From NCBI RefSeq assembly GCF_017876165.1, contig NZ_JAGINQ010000003.1, positions 1-64,000 on the forward strand: a stretch of DNA of 64,000 bases, in the 5' to 3' direction. The position numbers and the translations under genes were made by a program. The notes under the pieces were generated by a model, which saw nothing but the letters and a program-made list of their open reading frames with translations, searched no databases and was not told the DNA's origin. This DNA is from Azospirillum soli. Lineage in GTDB: Bacteria > Pseudomonadota > Alphaproteobacteria > Azospirillales > Azospirillaceae. Below are positions 35,309 to 47,028 of the stretch, in pieces (position 1 is the first letter of the stretch; each line of letters opens with the position of its first letter).

Positions 35309-35599
35309 ATGACGCACCACGAACACACCCATCGCACCCCCGAGCCGCAGAATCATACGCCCTGGTACCGGACCTGGACCGGCTTGGCCGGACTCGGCGC
35401 GGCCGCGCTGGCGGCCGTTTACCTGTCGCTCTTCCATGTCGACCATGTGCGCGACGCGCTTCCGCTTCTCGTCCTGCTCCTGTGCCCGCTGATGCACCTG
35501 TTCATGCACGGCGGGCACGGACATGGTGGTCACGGACATGGCGGGCACGGTGGCGGGGGCAATGATGCCGATCGCCCGACCAAGGGAGGCTCGCCATGA
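35309..35599 (+). CDS. DUF2933 small membrane protein
   Basis: 96 residues with two hydrophobic segments (about 24-41 and 50-65) and a His/Gly-rich tail (HGGHGHGGHGHGGHGG) that may bind metal. DUF2933 proteins recur in copper-resistance operons next to a Ste14-like methyltransferase, exactly as here. AGGAGG lies 5 bases before the start, and the stop overlaps the next ATG (ATGA). Molecular function is unknown. Confidence 0.85.
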   Translation: MTHHEHTHRTPEPQNHTPWYRTWTGLAGLGAAALAAVYLSLFHVDHVRDALPLLVLLLCPLMHLFMHGGHGHGGHGHGGHGGGGNDADRPTKGGSP

Positions 35600-36274
35600 C
35601 GCACGAAGCCTCGGCCTATGGCCTGTGGGTGCTGGTCGCCCTCAACTCGGCCATCTTCATCATCTTCGCCTTCAGCTTCGGCAAGCCGCAGTCGCCGCGG
35701 GACTGGCGCTCCTTCGGGGCGTTCAGCGCCTTCATCGTGGCGCTGTTCACCGAGATGTACGGCTTCCCGCTGACCATCTACCTGCTTTCGGGCTGGCTTC
35801 AGACCCGCTACCCGGGCCTCGACCTGCTGTCGCACGACGCCGGGCACCTCTGGTCGACCATCGTCGGCCTGGAGGGCAACCCGCACTTCAACGTTCTGCA
35901 CATCCTCAGCAACGTGCTGATCCTGGCGGGCTTCGTCCTGCTCGCGGCGGCCTGGAAGGTGCTCCACGCCGCCCAGAAGCAGCATCGGCTCGCCACGACG
36001 GGGGGTCTACGCCCACGTCCGGCACCCGCAGTACATCGCCTTCCTCGGCATCCTGTTCGGCTTCCTGCTCCAGTGGCCGACCATCCTGACACTGGCGATG
36101 TTCCCGCTGCTGGTCCTCATGTACGTGCGCTTGGCGCGATCCGAGGAGCGGGACGCTCTCCGGGCGTTCGGGACCGAGTACGAACGCTACGCCACCATCA
36201 CCCCCGCCTGGGTCCCCCGGTTCGGACGGCACAACGTCCCCGGACCGAGGCACGGCGGGGCGGCCGGTGCGTGA
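35596..36274 (+). pseudogene. Ste14-like isoprenylcysteine methyltransferase family protein, frameshifted
   Basis: Frame 1 (35596 to about 36003) reads MTHEASAYGLWVLVALNSAI ... QKQHRLATTG, with three or four helices. At a run of six G (36000-36005) the frame shifts by one. The second frame continues VYAHVRHPQYIAFLGILFGF ... WVPRFGRHNVP and ends at 36272-36274. Together they give about 226 residues of a normal PEMT/ICMT-type methyltransferase with the HPQY signature after the shift. Removing one G restores it. It may be a sequencing error, a phase-variable or slippage site, or a true knockout. It overlaps the DUF2933 stop. Confidence 0.75.
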
Positions 36275-36515
36275 GACCAGGACCGGGGCGGCCTGCGGTG
36301 GTCGCGGCTGTCCGGCCGCCGTTGCGGCGTGACACCGTCCAGCGGCCCTGGCGGCGGGCCCCGGAGATCACGCGCCTGGAGGCCGAAGGGCCGTGGCATG
36401 CCCGCCCCGGCCCGCTTCGCGAGACCCACGCCGGCCCATCAAGGTCGGGCCCACGGAGATTGAGAAGGGCAGCGGAGGTTTTCCTCGCGCCGCCCCGCAG
36501 ACAAGGAGACGCGCG

Positions 36516-37385
36516 ATGAGCGCCAAGAAGACACTGATGCTGATGGCCGCAACCGCCATGGTGGTCAGCTCTATGGTCGCCGGTCCGGCCCGCGCAGCGG
36601 AAACCCTGGCGCTGTCCGAGGTATCGCACCTGCACGGGATCGCGGTCGACCCAACCGACCCGTCGCAACTGTATCTGGCCTCGCACCGCGGCGTGTGGCG
36701 GACCAACCCGGACGGCACGGCCACGCGGCTTTCGGACAACCGGAACGACTTCATGGGATTCACGCCGAACCCGGCGCAGCCCGGCGCCTTCTTCGCCAGC
36801 GGCCATCCGGAGGCGGGCGGGAACCTCGGCGTCCTCGTCTCGACCGACGGCGCCAAGACCTGGAAGGCGATTTCGGCAGGGGTCAACGGGCCCGTGGACT
36901 TCCACGCGATGGACGTCAGCCCGGCCGACCCGACGGTGCTGTACGGACAGTACGGCAGCGTCCAGGTCAGCCGCGACGCCGGGAAGACCTGGGAGGTCAC
37001 CGGCAAGCCGCCCGCCGGCCTGTTCGACCTGGCGGCCTCCGCCAAGGCCCCGAACACCGTCTATGCCGCCACACGGAACGGGCTGATGATCAGCCGCGAC
37101 GCGGGCAAGTCCTGGCAGGCGGCGCACATCGTGCAGCGTCCGGCGACCATGGTCGCCACCACCCGGGACGGCGTCGCCTACGCCTTCCAGGTCGGGATGG
37201 GGTTGTTGAAGACCACCGAGCCGAGCTTGGCCTGGCAGGCGGTCAGCAACGGCTTCGGCGACGCCGTTCTGCTGCACCTTGCGGTCGACCCGACCAACCC
37301 GGAGCGGCTCTACGCCGTGACCGACAAGAGCGCCATCCTGGCCAGCCAGGACGGCGGCAAGACCTGGAAGCCATTCCGGTCGTGA
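36516..37385 (+). CDS. Secreted BNR-repeat (F510_1955/sialidase-like propeller) protein
   Basis: 289 residues with a signal peptide (TLMLMAATAMVVSSMVAGPARA). The mature part consists of beta-propeller units with Asp-box motifs STDGAKTWKAI, SRDAGKTWEV, SRDAGKSWQA and SQDGGKTWKP. Proteins of this type are common in metal-resistance clusters, and the glycosidase name of the family does not imply sialidase activity. An AAGGAG site lies about 9 bases before the ATG. It lies in the plus-strand copper unit; its role is unknown. The 241 bases before it (36275-36515) show no gene. Confidence 0.8.
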   Translation: MSAKKTLMLMAATAMVVSSMVAGPARAAETLALSEVSHLHGIAVDPTDPSQLYLASHRGVWRTNPDGTATRLSDNRNDFMGFTPNPAQPGAFFASGHPEAGGNLGVLVSTDGAKTWKAISAGVNGPVDFHAMDVSPADPTVLYGQYGSVQVSRDAGKTWEVTGKPPAGLFDLAASAKAPNTVYAATRNGLMISRDAGKSWQAAHIVQRPATMVATTRDGVAYAFQVGMGLLKTTEPSLAWQAVSNGFGDAVLLHLAVDPTNPERLYAVTDKSAILASQDGGKTWKPFRS

Positions 37386-37404
37386 TGTGCCGGGGGATGT
37401 GGTG

Positions 37405-37554
37405 ATGAAGGTGATGACGACTGGCGTTGGCTTGGCGCTGGGTGCGTCGATCGCGGTGGCTGGCGTCGTCCTGTTCGCCGGCCCCAAGACGGGCGCCGAT
37501 CCAACCGACACGATGCAGGTCGCCGGGACCGGGCGGTCTACACAACGCGCTTGA
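37405..37554 (+). CDS. Small single-helix membrane protein, 49 residues
   Basis: Frame starting MKVMTTGVGLALGASIAV with one N-terminal hydrophobic segment through VVLFAGP and a polar tail. A GGGGGATG-type purine stretch lies upstream. It ends where the MerR-type promoter of the copper ATPase begins. Size and position are typical of small helper proteins in copper operons, but no family was recognised. Confidence 0.45.
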   Translation: MKVMTTGVGLALGASIAVAGVVLFAGPKTGADPTDTMQVAGTGRSTQRA

Positions 37555-37581
37555 CCTTCCAGTGATTGGAAGGTGAAGCCT
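37551..37581 (+). promoter_or_regulatory. MerR/CueR-type promoter-operator for the copper ATPase
   Basis: A -35 TTGACC is followed by a dyad with exact 8-base arms ACCTTCCA and TGGAAGGT around GTGAT (37554-37574), in the place expected for the long 19-bp spacer of MerR-family promoters. The weak -10 would begin near 37576. The arms match copper-responsive CueR/HmrR operators. It stands about 90 bases before the ATPase start. No merR/cueR gene is in the window. Confidence 0.8.
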
Positions 37582-37671
37582 TGGTTTCACGGATGCCATC
37601 GCACACCGGTGCCGGGAGGCGCGAACGAACGCGGGGGCACCGACGCCGGGCATGCGAAGGGAGAGGCGAGC

Positions 37672-40062
37672 ATGAATGACCAGCACCGCAGCCACGCACA
37701 CCATCATGACCACCACGGTCAAGATGGGCATGACCACCATGCCGAACACGGCGACCATGCCACGGTAAAGGACCCCGTGTGCGGGATGATGGTCGATCCC
37801 GAGCGGACCGAGCACCACGCCGAGCACGGCGGCCAGACCTTCCACTTCTGCTCGGCGCGCTGTCACGATAAGTTCGTTGCGGCCCCCGAACAGCACCTGA
37901 AGCCGGAGGCCAAGCCCGCCGCGCCCGAGAAGGCCGCGCAGGCATCGCCGCAGAAGGGCGTGATCTACACCTGCCCGATGCACCCGGAAATCCGCCAGGA
38001 GGGGCCGGGTAACTGCCCGATCTGCGGCATGGCCCTCGAACCGGTCGGCGCCACCCTCGAAGAGGGTCCCAACCCGGAGTTGGTCGACATGACACGGCGG
38101 TTCTGGATCGGCACTGCCCTGACGGTGCCGCTCGTGCTGCTGGAGCTGGGCGCCCACCTTCCGGGCCTCGGGCTCCACAGCCTGATCTCCCCGCAGGCCT
38201 CCCTTTGGCTCCAAGTCCTGCTAGCCACGCCGGTGGTCCTGTGGGCGGGGTGGCCGTTGCTGGAGCGGGGCTGGCGGTCGTTCGTGAATCGCAGCCTGAA
38301 CATGTTCTCGCTGATCGCCTTGGGCGTCGGCGTCGCCTACCTGTTCAGCCTCGTCGCGACCGTCCTGCCCGGTCTCTTCCCCGCGGGCTTCCGCAATGCC
38401 GAGGGACTGGTTGCGGTCTACTACGAGGCCGCCGCGGTCATCACGGTGTTGGTGCTGCTCGGGCAAGTGCTTGAGCTGCGGGCCCGCGAGCAGACCGGCG
38501 GCGCCATCCGCGCGCTGCTGAACCTCGCGCCGAAGACGGCGCGCCGTATCCGGGAGAACGGCGAGGACGAGGAGGTGACGCTCGACGCCGTGCACGTCGG
38601 TGACCGCTTGCGCATCCGCCCCGGCGACGGCGTGCCGGTGGACGGCGAGGTGCTCGAGGGCCGCAGCGCCGTGGACGAGTCCATGGTGACCGGTGAATCC
38701 ATGCCGGTCGGCAAGGAACCCGGTTCCAAGGTGATCGGCGGAACGGTGAACCAGACCGGTGCCTTGGTGATGCGCGCCGAGAAGGTTGGGTCCGACACCA
38801 TGCTGTCGCGCATCGTGACCATGGTGGCCGAGGCCCAGCGCAGCCGCGCGCCCATCCAGCGCATGGCCGACGTGGTGTCCGGTTACTTCGTCCCGGCCGT
38901 CATCGTCATCGCGCTCCTGTCGTTCGCGGCATGGATGATTTGGGGACCGTCTCCGGCCTTCTCATACGCGCTGATCGCGGCCGTCTCGGTGCTCATCATC
39001 GCCTGTCCGTGTGCGCTGGGGCTGGCGACGCCCATGTCGATCATGGTCGGCGTCGGCAAGGGAGCGACGACCGGCGTTCTGATCAAGGACGCGGCCTCCC
39101 TGGAACGGTTCGAAAAGGTGGACACGCTGGTCGTCGACAAGACCGGCACGCTGACCGAGGGCAAGCCGCGGGTGACCGCCGTGGTTGCGGCGCCGGGTGT
39201 CGACGAAGGGGAACTTCTGGCCTTGGCGGCGAGCCTGGAGCGGTCGAGCGAGCACCCGCTGGCCGCCGCCATCGTCGCCGCCGCCACGGAGCGGGGGCTG
39301 CCGCTGCGGGACGTCGCCGACTTCGACTCGGTAACCGGCAAAGGCGTGCTCGGCGGGGTAGGCAGCCATCTGATCGCGCTGGGCAACGCCGCGATGATGC
39401 GGGAGCAAGGCGTCGCCCTGGGCGACCTGGAGGCGCGCGCCGATGAACTACGGCGTGACGGCGCCACCGCCTTGTTCGCCGCGGTGGACGGCCAGGCCGG
39501 GGGCGTCATTGCGGTCGCCGACCCTATCAAGGCGAGCACGCCGCAGGCGTTGGAGACGCTCCGGGCCGATGGGGTGCGGATCGTCATGCTGACCGGCGAT
39601 AACCGGACCACGGCGGAAGCGGTGGCGCGGCGGCTCGGCATCGACGAGGTCGCGGCCGAGGTGCTGCCCGAGGACAAGAACCAAGTGGTCAAGCGGCTGA
39701 AGGCGCAGGGCCGGGTGGTGGCGATGGCCGGGGATGGCGTGAACGACGCCCCGGCCCTGGCCGAGGCGGACATCGGCGTGGCCATGGGCACCGGAACGGA
39801 GGTGGCGATCCAAAGCGCCGGAGTGACGCTGGTGAAGGGCGACTTGGCGGGCATCGCGCGGGCGCGCACGCTGAGCCGGGCAACGATGCGCAACATTCGG
39901 CAAAACCTGTTCCTGGCCTTCGTCTACAACGCGCTCGGCGTGCCGGTCGCGGCGGGCGTCTTCTACCCGCTGTTCGGCTGGACCCTGTCGCCGATCATCG
40001 CCGCCGCGGCGATGGCCTTGAGTTCGGTTTCGGTGATCGGCAACGCGTTGCGTCTGCGGTGA
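37672..40062 (+). CDS. copA: Cu+-translocating P-type ATPase with YHS and HMBD domains
   Basis: 796 residues. The His-rich start ([20 protein letters not shown]) is followed by a YHS domain ([11 protein letters not shown] ... [11 protein letters not shown], about 32-66) and a heavy-metal-binding domain ([22 protein letters not shown], about 99-120), in place of the usual HMA domain. The P1B core then has TGES, the CPC motif at 445-447, the phosphorylated Asp489 (DKTGT), SEHPLA and [17 protein letters not shown] and [11 protein letters not shown] fit the Cu(I)-specific ATPases. It exports Cu(I) from cytosol to periplasm. AAGGGAGAGG precedes the chosen ATG. It is driven by the MerR-type promoter just upstream. 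The symbol is shared by convention with the unrelated multicopper oxidase at 30533-32281. Confidence 0.95.
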   Translation: MNDQHRSHAHHHDHHGQDGHDHHAEHGDHATVKDPVCGMMVDPERTEHHAEHGGQTFHFCSARCHDKFVAAPEQHLKPEAKPAAPEKAAQASPQKGVIYTCPMHPEIRQEGPGNCPICGMALEPVGATLEEGPNPELVDMTRRFWIGTALTVPLVLLELGAHLPGLGLHSLISPQASLWLQVLLATPVVLWAGWPLLERGWRSFVNRSLNMFSLIALGVGVAYLFSLVATVLPGLFPAGFRNAEGLVAVYYEAAAVITVLVLLGQVLELRAREQTGGAIRALLNLAPKTARRIRENGEDEEVTLDAVHVGDRLRIRPGDGVPVDGEVLEGRSAVDESMVTGESMPVGKEPGSKVIGGTVNQTGALVMRAEKVGSDTMLSRIVTMVAEAQRSRAPIQRMADVVSGYFVPAVIVIALLSFAAWMIWGPSPAFSYALIAAVSVLIIACPCALGLATPMSIMVGVGKGATTGVLIKDAASLERFEKVDTLVVDKTGTLTEGKPRVTAVVAAPGVDEGELLALAASLERSSEHPLAAAIVAAATERGLPLRDVADFDSVTGKGVLGGVGSHLIALGNAAMMREQGVALGDLEARADELRRDGATALFAAVDGQAGGVIAVADPIKASTPQALETLRADGVRIVMLTGDNRTTAEAVARRLGIDEVAAEVLPEDKNQVVKRLKAQGRVVAMAGDGVNDAPALAEADIGVAMGTGTEVAIQSAGVTLVKGDLAGIARARTLSRATMRNIRQNLFLAFVYNALGVPVAAGVFYPLFGWTLSPIIAAAAMALSSVSVIGNALRLR

Positions 40063-40141
40063 GCGCAGCTGTGAGCCGGCGAAAGCCAGGAACGCCTGCG
40101 TGTCCCGCGATGATATCCATCGGAAACTCTGCCGCCGCCGC

Positions 40142-40466
40142 TTAGTGCCCCTAACAAGAGGTGCGGATCGCCATTGAGGAGGGCATGGCCGCCTCTCTTC
40201 TTCCCGACCGCCTGTGGTCGATCATCAAACCGTTGCTCCTCCGGAGAAGCCCAAGGGGAACCGCGGCCGTCCACCGGTGGGCAACCGTGAGGCGCTCACC
40301 GGCATTCTGTTCGTGCTGAAGGCCGGCCTTCCTTGGAAGCCCCCGCCCGTGGAGATGGTCTGTGGCTCGGGGACGAGCACCGCGCCGACAGCCATCAGGC
40401 CTTCTCAACCTTGGCCTGCGCCATCATTGCCTTCAAACAGATCCAGCGTTTCTGTTAGGCGCTCAC
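40142..40466 (+). mobile_element. Internally deleted IS5-family element with transposase remnant
   Basis: From ATG 40185 the frame reads MAASLLPDRLWSIIKPLL, then shifts to PPEKPKGNRGRPP ... NREALTGILFVLKAGLPW, the N-terminus of an IS5-type transposase. After PVEMVCGSG it jumps to a C-terminal-like ACAIIAFKQIQRFC stop near 40457. The middle (catalytic DDE region) is missing. Imperfect inverted ends are visible: GTGCCCCTAACAAGAG at the left and, read on the other strand, GAGCGCCTAACAGAAACG at the right. It cannot transpose by itself, but its ends might still be recognised by a related transposase. Confidence 0.75.
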
Positions 40467-40477
40467 CCCAACACCGC

Positions 40478-41440
40478 TCACGAGGCCATGACCTTCGTCA
40501 AGGTCTCCGGATCGACGTTGCGGCCGGACAGGACGGCGACGGTGCGGCCGTGGGCCGGGACCTTGCCGACGAGGAGAGCGGCCACGGCGGCGGCACCCGC
40601 CCCTTCCGCCACGACACCGAAGGATGCGTGCAAGGCGCGCATGGCGGCGGCGACCTCGCCTTCCTCGACCTCCACCAGGGCATCCACGAGGGTGGGAAGG
40701 ACGGCTTGGGGAAGCTTGCCCAGGGCGTCCACGGCAATGCCGTCGGCCAGGGTCGGACCACATCGTCGGGCGAGGCGCACGCCGACGACGGTGATGGAGG
40801 GCTTCAGGGCCTTGGCTGCCGCGGCCATGCCGGCGAGCAGCCCGCCGCCGCCAACGGGCACGACGAGCATTTCGGCGTCGGGGCGGTCGGCCAGGACTTC
40901 CAGGCCGACGGTGCCCTGCCCCGCGATCACGTCAGGGTCGTCGTAGGGATGGACGAAGGTCAGGCGGCGCTCGGCGGCCAGTTCCAGGGCGCGGGCCTTG
41001 GCCTCCCCCACGCTGGACCCGGAGAGGACGACTTCCGCGCCGAGGGCCGATGTGCGCTCCACCTTGCAGCGGGGGGCGGTCACCGGCATGACGATGGTGG
41101 TGGGTATGCCGAGCCGGCGGGCGTGCAGGGCCAGACCGGCGGCGTGATTGCCGGCGGACATGGCGACGACTCCGTTCGCCCGCTCCGGCCGGGATAGGCG
41201 CAGCAGGCGGTTCAGCGCGCCGCGCTCCTTGAAGGCGCCGGTCGTCTGAAAGGTCTCGGCCTTCAGCCACACGTCGCGGCCGAGAAAGGGCGCGGGGAGA
41301 AGCGGCGTGCGGACGACATGGCCGCGCAGGCGCTCCGCCGCGTCGTCTATCGCGGACAGAGGGAGCCAGGGCGGAAGGCGGTCTTCGGGTTCGATGTGGA
41401 GACAAGACGGACGCAGGGCTTCGGCGTGCGCGGGCAGCAT
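40478..41440 (-). CDS. Threonine/serine dehydratase-like PLP enzyme (fold type II)
   Basis: 320 residues. PLP lysine in TTGAFKERGALN (about residue 71), VAMSAGNHAAGLA substrate loop, glycine phosphate loop VVPVGGGGLLAGMA and VVAEGAGAAAVAAL. This is the catabolic threonine dehydratase / serine racemase group without an ACT regulatory domain. It deaminates threonine or serine to a 2-oxo acid plus ammonia, or a related reaction. GAGGAG lies 8 bases before the ATG. It stands alone next to the IS remnant. The exact substrate is uncertain. Confidence 0.88.
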   Translation of the reverse strand: MLPAHAEALRPSCLHIEPEDRLPPWLPLSAIDDAAERLRGHVVRTPLLPAPFLGRDVWLKAETFQTTGAFKERGALNRLLRLSRPERANGVVAMSAGNHAAGLALHARRLGIPTTIVMPVTAPRCKVERTSALGAEVVLSGSSVGEAKARALELAAERRLTFVHPYDDPDVIAGQGTVGLEVLADRPDAEMLVVPVGGGGLLAGMAAAAKALKPSITVVGVRLARRCGPTLADGIAVDALGKLPQAVLPTLVDALVEVEEGEVAAAMRALHASFGVVAEGAGAAAVAALLVGKVPAHGRTVAVLSGRNVDPETLTKVMAS

Positions 41441-41850
41441 CGCGGGGACTCCTCGGGCGGAGGGAGGAAACGAACGGGTGCGGGAAAAGGCAGCGTGACC
41501 CGGTCCGCGTCAGCGGACCGGGCGGCTAATTCGCGCAAAGCCCGGCATTCGCTCCGCCAGCCGCCCTGGAAGCCGATGCCCAATGGGGGCATGGGCGACG
41601 GCCGTCCTGGAGAAGGGACGGGTGAGGAGATCGTTGCTGTGAGAAACCGGATTGCGGGTTCCGGAAGACCCAAGGTGCAGCGTCACGCCACACACTCCAC
41701 ACCGTGATTCGAAGACGAACGGACCTGTCTCCGGCGCTTTTCAGAGCGCCGGGGCGGTAATTCGCATTCGGATCAGTCGGGTGGTCGTCAGCATGGACGG
41801 CATCGTGACGCAGGTGGGCGGTGGAGGTCAAGCCCCGTCGTGGCAGGGTC
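41441..41850. other. Intergenic region with two hairpins
   Basis: About 410 bases between divergently placed features. CCCGGTCCGC and GCGGACCGGG (41499-41522) form an exact 10-bp hairpin on a GTCA loop, and CCGGCGCT with AGCGCCGG (about 41733-41754) forms a second. No coding region or recognised RNA was found. The hairpins may be part of an untranslated leader of the dehydratase or ends of lost genes. Confidence 0.45.
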
Positions 41851-42723
41851 TTACCGCCCTTCCCTCTTTGCGAGGAAAGCCAGGCGTTCCAGCAGGTGCA
41901 CGTCCTGCTCGTTCTTTAGCAGCGCGCCGCACAGCGGCGGGATCAGGGTGCGGGCGTCCTTGGCGCGCAGCGTCTCGGGGTCCACGTCCTCGACCATCAG
42001 CAGCTTGATCCAGTCCAGCAGTTCGGAGGTCGAAGGCTTCTTCTTCAGGCCGGGCACCTCGCGCAGGCTGTAGAAGAGAGTCATCGCCTCGCGCAGCAGG
42101 GCCGGCTTCAGACCGGGATAGTGGACGTCCACGATCCGCTCCATGGTGTCGCGGTCGGGGAAACGGATGTAGTGGAAGAAGCAGCGGCGCAGGAAGGCGT
42201 CCGGCAGTTCCTTCTCGTTGTTGGAGGTGATGATGACGATGGGACGCTGGGCCGCCTTGATGGTCTGGCGCGTCTCGTAGACGTGGAATTCCATTCGGTC
42301 GAGTTCGAGGAGGAGATCGTTCGGGAACTCGATGTCGGCCTTGTCGATCTCGTCAATCAGCAGGACCGGGGCGTTCGGCGTCTCGAACGCCTCCCACAGC
42401 TTGCCGCGCACGATGTAGTTGGAAATGTCGTGCACGCGCTCCTCGCCCAGCTGGCTGTCGCGCAGGCGGCTGACCGCGTCGTATTCGTAGAGGCCCTGCT
42501 GCGCCTTGGTGGTGGACTTGATGTGCCACTGGAGCAGCGGCTTGTTCAGGGCGCGGGCGACCTCCTGGGCCAGGACGGTCTTGCCGGTGCCGGGCTCCCC
42601 CTTCACCAGAAGCGGGCGTTGCAGCGTGATGGCGGCGTTGACGGCGACCATCAGATCTTCGGTGGCGACGTAGGAGTCGGTGCCGGTGAAGCGCATGCCT
42701 GTCGTTTCCGGTTGGTGGGACAT
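41851..42723 (-). CDS. MoxR-family AAA+ ATPase
   Basis: About 290 residues with Walker A GEPGTGKT, Walker B VLLIDEIDKAD, sensor 1 ITSNNEKELPDAFLRR and a C-terminal lid domain. MoxR ATPases are chaperone-like and usually act with a VWA-domain protein encoded next to them; none is seen downstream within this window. MSHQPETTG (42723) is taken as the start; MRAPM at 42735 and MRFTGT at 42696 are alternatives. The frame to 42825 runs into the divergent gene's promoter. Confidence 0.9.
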   Translation of the reverse strand: MSHQPETTGMRFTGTDSYVATEDLMVAVNAAITLQRPLLVKGEPGTGKTVLAQEVARALNKPLLQWHIKSTTKAQQGLYEYDAVSRLRDSQLGEERVHDISNYIVRGKLWEAFETPNAPVLLIDEIDKADIEFPNDLLLELDRMEFHVYETRQTIKAAQRPIVIITSNNEKELPDAFLRRCFFHYIRFPDRDTMERIVDVHYPGLKPALLREAMTLFYSLREVPGLKKKPSTSELLDWIKLLMVEDVDPETLRAKDARTLIPPLCGALLKNEQDVHLLERLAFLAKREGR

Positions 42724-42811
42724 CGGTGCCCGCATCCTTCCAGCATGGCGGGCGCTGTGCAAGACGGAACCGGCGACGGGCGCCCGGCGTTCCCGGAAAC
42801 AGGAGGTCGTC

Positions 42812-43189
42812 ATGGCCAACACCAAGCAAACCGATCCGAATTTCTGGCCCGGCTATCTGGAGCAGCACCGGCATCCGGTGAACCGGGCTCTGCACGTCAC
42901 GGGCACGCTGGCGGCGACGGCGCTGCTGGTTGTGGGGGTGGCGCGGCGGGACCGGCGGGCGCTGCTGGCCGCACCGCTGGTGGGGTACGGGATGGCGTGG
43001 CTGGGCCACTTGTTGGTGGAGGGGAACCGGCCGAAGACGCTGGACGCGCCGCTGGCGTCCCTGGCCGCGGACTACCGCATGCTGGGGCTGGCGCTGACCG
43101 GACGGCTGGGGCGGGAGTTCCGGGAGTACGGGATACCGGACCGGCCCACCCTCAATGTGCGGGGTGATTCCCCACGATATAGGGCGTGA
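42812..43189 (+). CDS. DUF962 (Mpo1-like) family protein
   Basis: 125 residues starting MANTKQTDPNFWPGYLEQHR. The EQHRHPVNRALHVTGTL motif and GYGMAWLGHLLVEGNRP (family His residues near helices) match DUF962; the yeast member Mpo1 is an Fe(II)-dependent 2-hydroxy fatty acid dioxygenase. Two or three hydrophobic helices. AGGAGG lies 5 bases before the ATG. Its last 38 bases overlap the convergent hemerythrin gene. The bacterial function is unproven. Confidence 0.85.
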   Translation: MANTKQTDPNFWPGYLEQHRHPVNRALHVTGTLAATALLVVGVARRDRRALLAAPLVGYGMAWLGHLLVEGNRPKTLDAPLASLAADYRMLGLALTGRLGREFREYGIPDRPTLNVRGDSPRYRA

Positions 43190-43568
43190 GCTTAGTGTCC
43201 ACCATGACGATGTGGTGCACCAGCCAGTCGGCGGTGAAGTCGTAGATACGCTCGGCCGCCTGCTTGGTCGGATGCTGCATGAACTCCGCGCTGATGTCGT
43301 GCAGCGCCTTCTTGGCGGTGTCGTGCAGCTTCTTGTGGTCTTCGTAGCCCGGATAATCGACGGCGAGCATCAGCTTTTCCTCGCGGTCGAAATGGGTCTT
43401 TGTGTACTCGAACAGATGCAGCAGAGTCCTGGCGACCAGCTTTGGGTCGTAGCGGGCGTGGTTGATCGCCAAATCCAAGTCGTTCAGGTGGCGGATCAGC
43501 TGTTTGTGGTCTTCATCGATCCGCTCGACCCCGACGCTCATCCTGGTGCGCCAGATGATGTGCGGCAT
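43152..43568 (-). CDS. Bacteriohemerythrin
   Basis: 138 residues with the full hemerythrin ligand set for a di-iron oxygen-binding site: IDEDHKQL (His), HFDREEKLM (His, Glu), YPGYEDHKKLH (two His) and WLVHHIVMVD (His, Asp). It binds oxygen and may deliver or sense it, consistent with a microaerophilic lifestyle. It converges with and overlaps the DUF962 gene. MPHIIWRTRMSVGVERIDEDH is the natural N-terminus. Confidence 0.93.
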   Translation of the reverse strand: MPHIIWRTRMSVGVERIDEDHKQLIRHLNDLDLAINHARYDPKLVARTLLHLFEYTKTHFDREEKLMLAVDYPGYEDHKKLHDTAKKALHDISAEFMQHPTKQAAERIYDFTADWLVHHIVMVDTKLTPYIVGNHPAH

Positions 43569-43681
43569 GGCACGCTCCGTGGCCGGGCATTTCCCCCATC
43601 GTCAGGGTACGTATCCCGGCCACGGACGTTCAAGCGGTTGCGGCCGCAAACGGTTGCGACACGACGAAGCAGCCGAACGGC

Positions 43682-46351
<2,670 letters not shown>

Positions 46352-47028
46352 AGGGCGGGTCCAGGCTCCGGAAACTCGTCAGCACGGCCTTCGCGCGGCC
46401 GAACCGTGCTTTTAGCGTGACTTGGTGTGGCTGTCCACAGAACGCCAGCGGTGCGGGGTTTGGCGGCTTTTCCGCAGGGGCCGCGCGGCGGATGAAACGC
46501 CGTGCGACGCTAGAAACGGGGCGACCATCACGGGCTGAGCGGCGACTTCGTTCTTAAGTACAAATTCGACCAAAGAACTATATTGTCACCATAAATCTTG
46601 TTGCGGCGCACATAACATGCAATCAATGACTTAGCGTGGCGAATCGAGGCAAATCATACTTCCGTACAACGCAGCTGTTATTAATCTCTATATCAGGACA
46701 ACAACCCGTTTGATTTCAGAACCATCCGCACAATACCAACGTCGAGCGCCCTCAAAAAAGAGCGATCGTCACCCAATCATGGGCGATTGAAGCGGATGGA
46801 AACGGCACTCCACTTCGCAAGCGCGGGATGACGCATGGCGAATAAAAGGCGAATTGCGCGACGATAGTCGCATTGTTCGTACACCTCCTTCCGTTCGTAT
46901 TACGCCACGGCGCATTGAGGCGCCGGAATGGCGATTACCGCCGGCCTCTCCGCACGGACATTTGAGCTGTGAATGAGCGCCAAAGGATTTGGCGGAGCGG
47001 CGTTCGATTTGGGGGAAGAACGGAAAAG
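46352..47028. other. Long intergenic region with an AT-rich core
   Basis: 677 bases between divergent alaS and the outer-membrane protein gene. Positions about 46550-46760 are much more AT-rich than the surroundings. No supportable ORF, tRNA or clear terminator was seen on either strand. It is a candidate for regulatory DNA, a small RNA or an old insertion. Confidence 0.5.
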
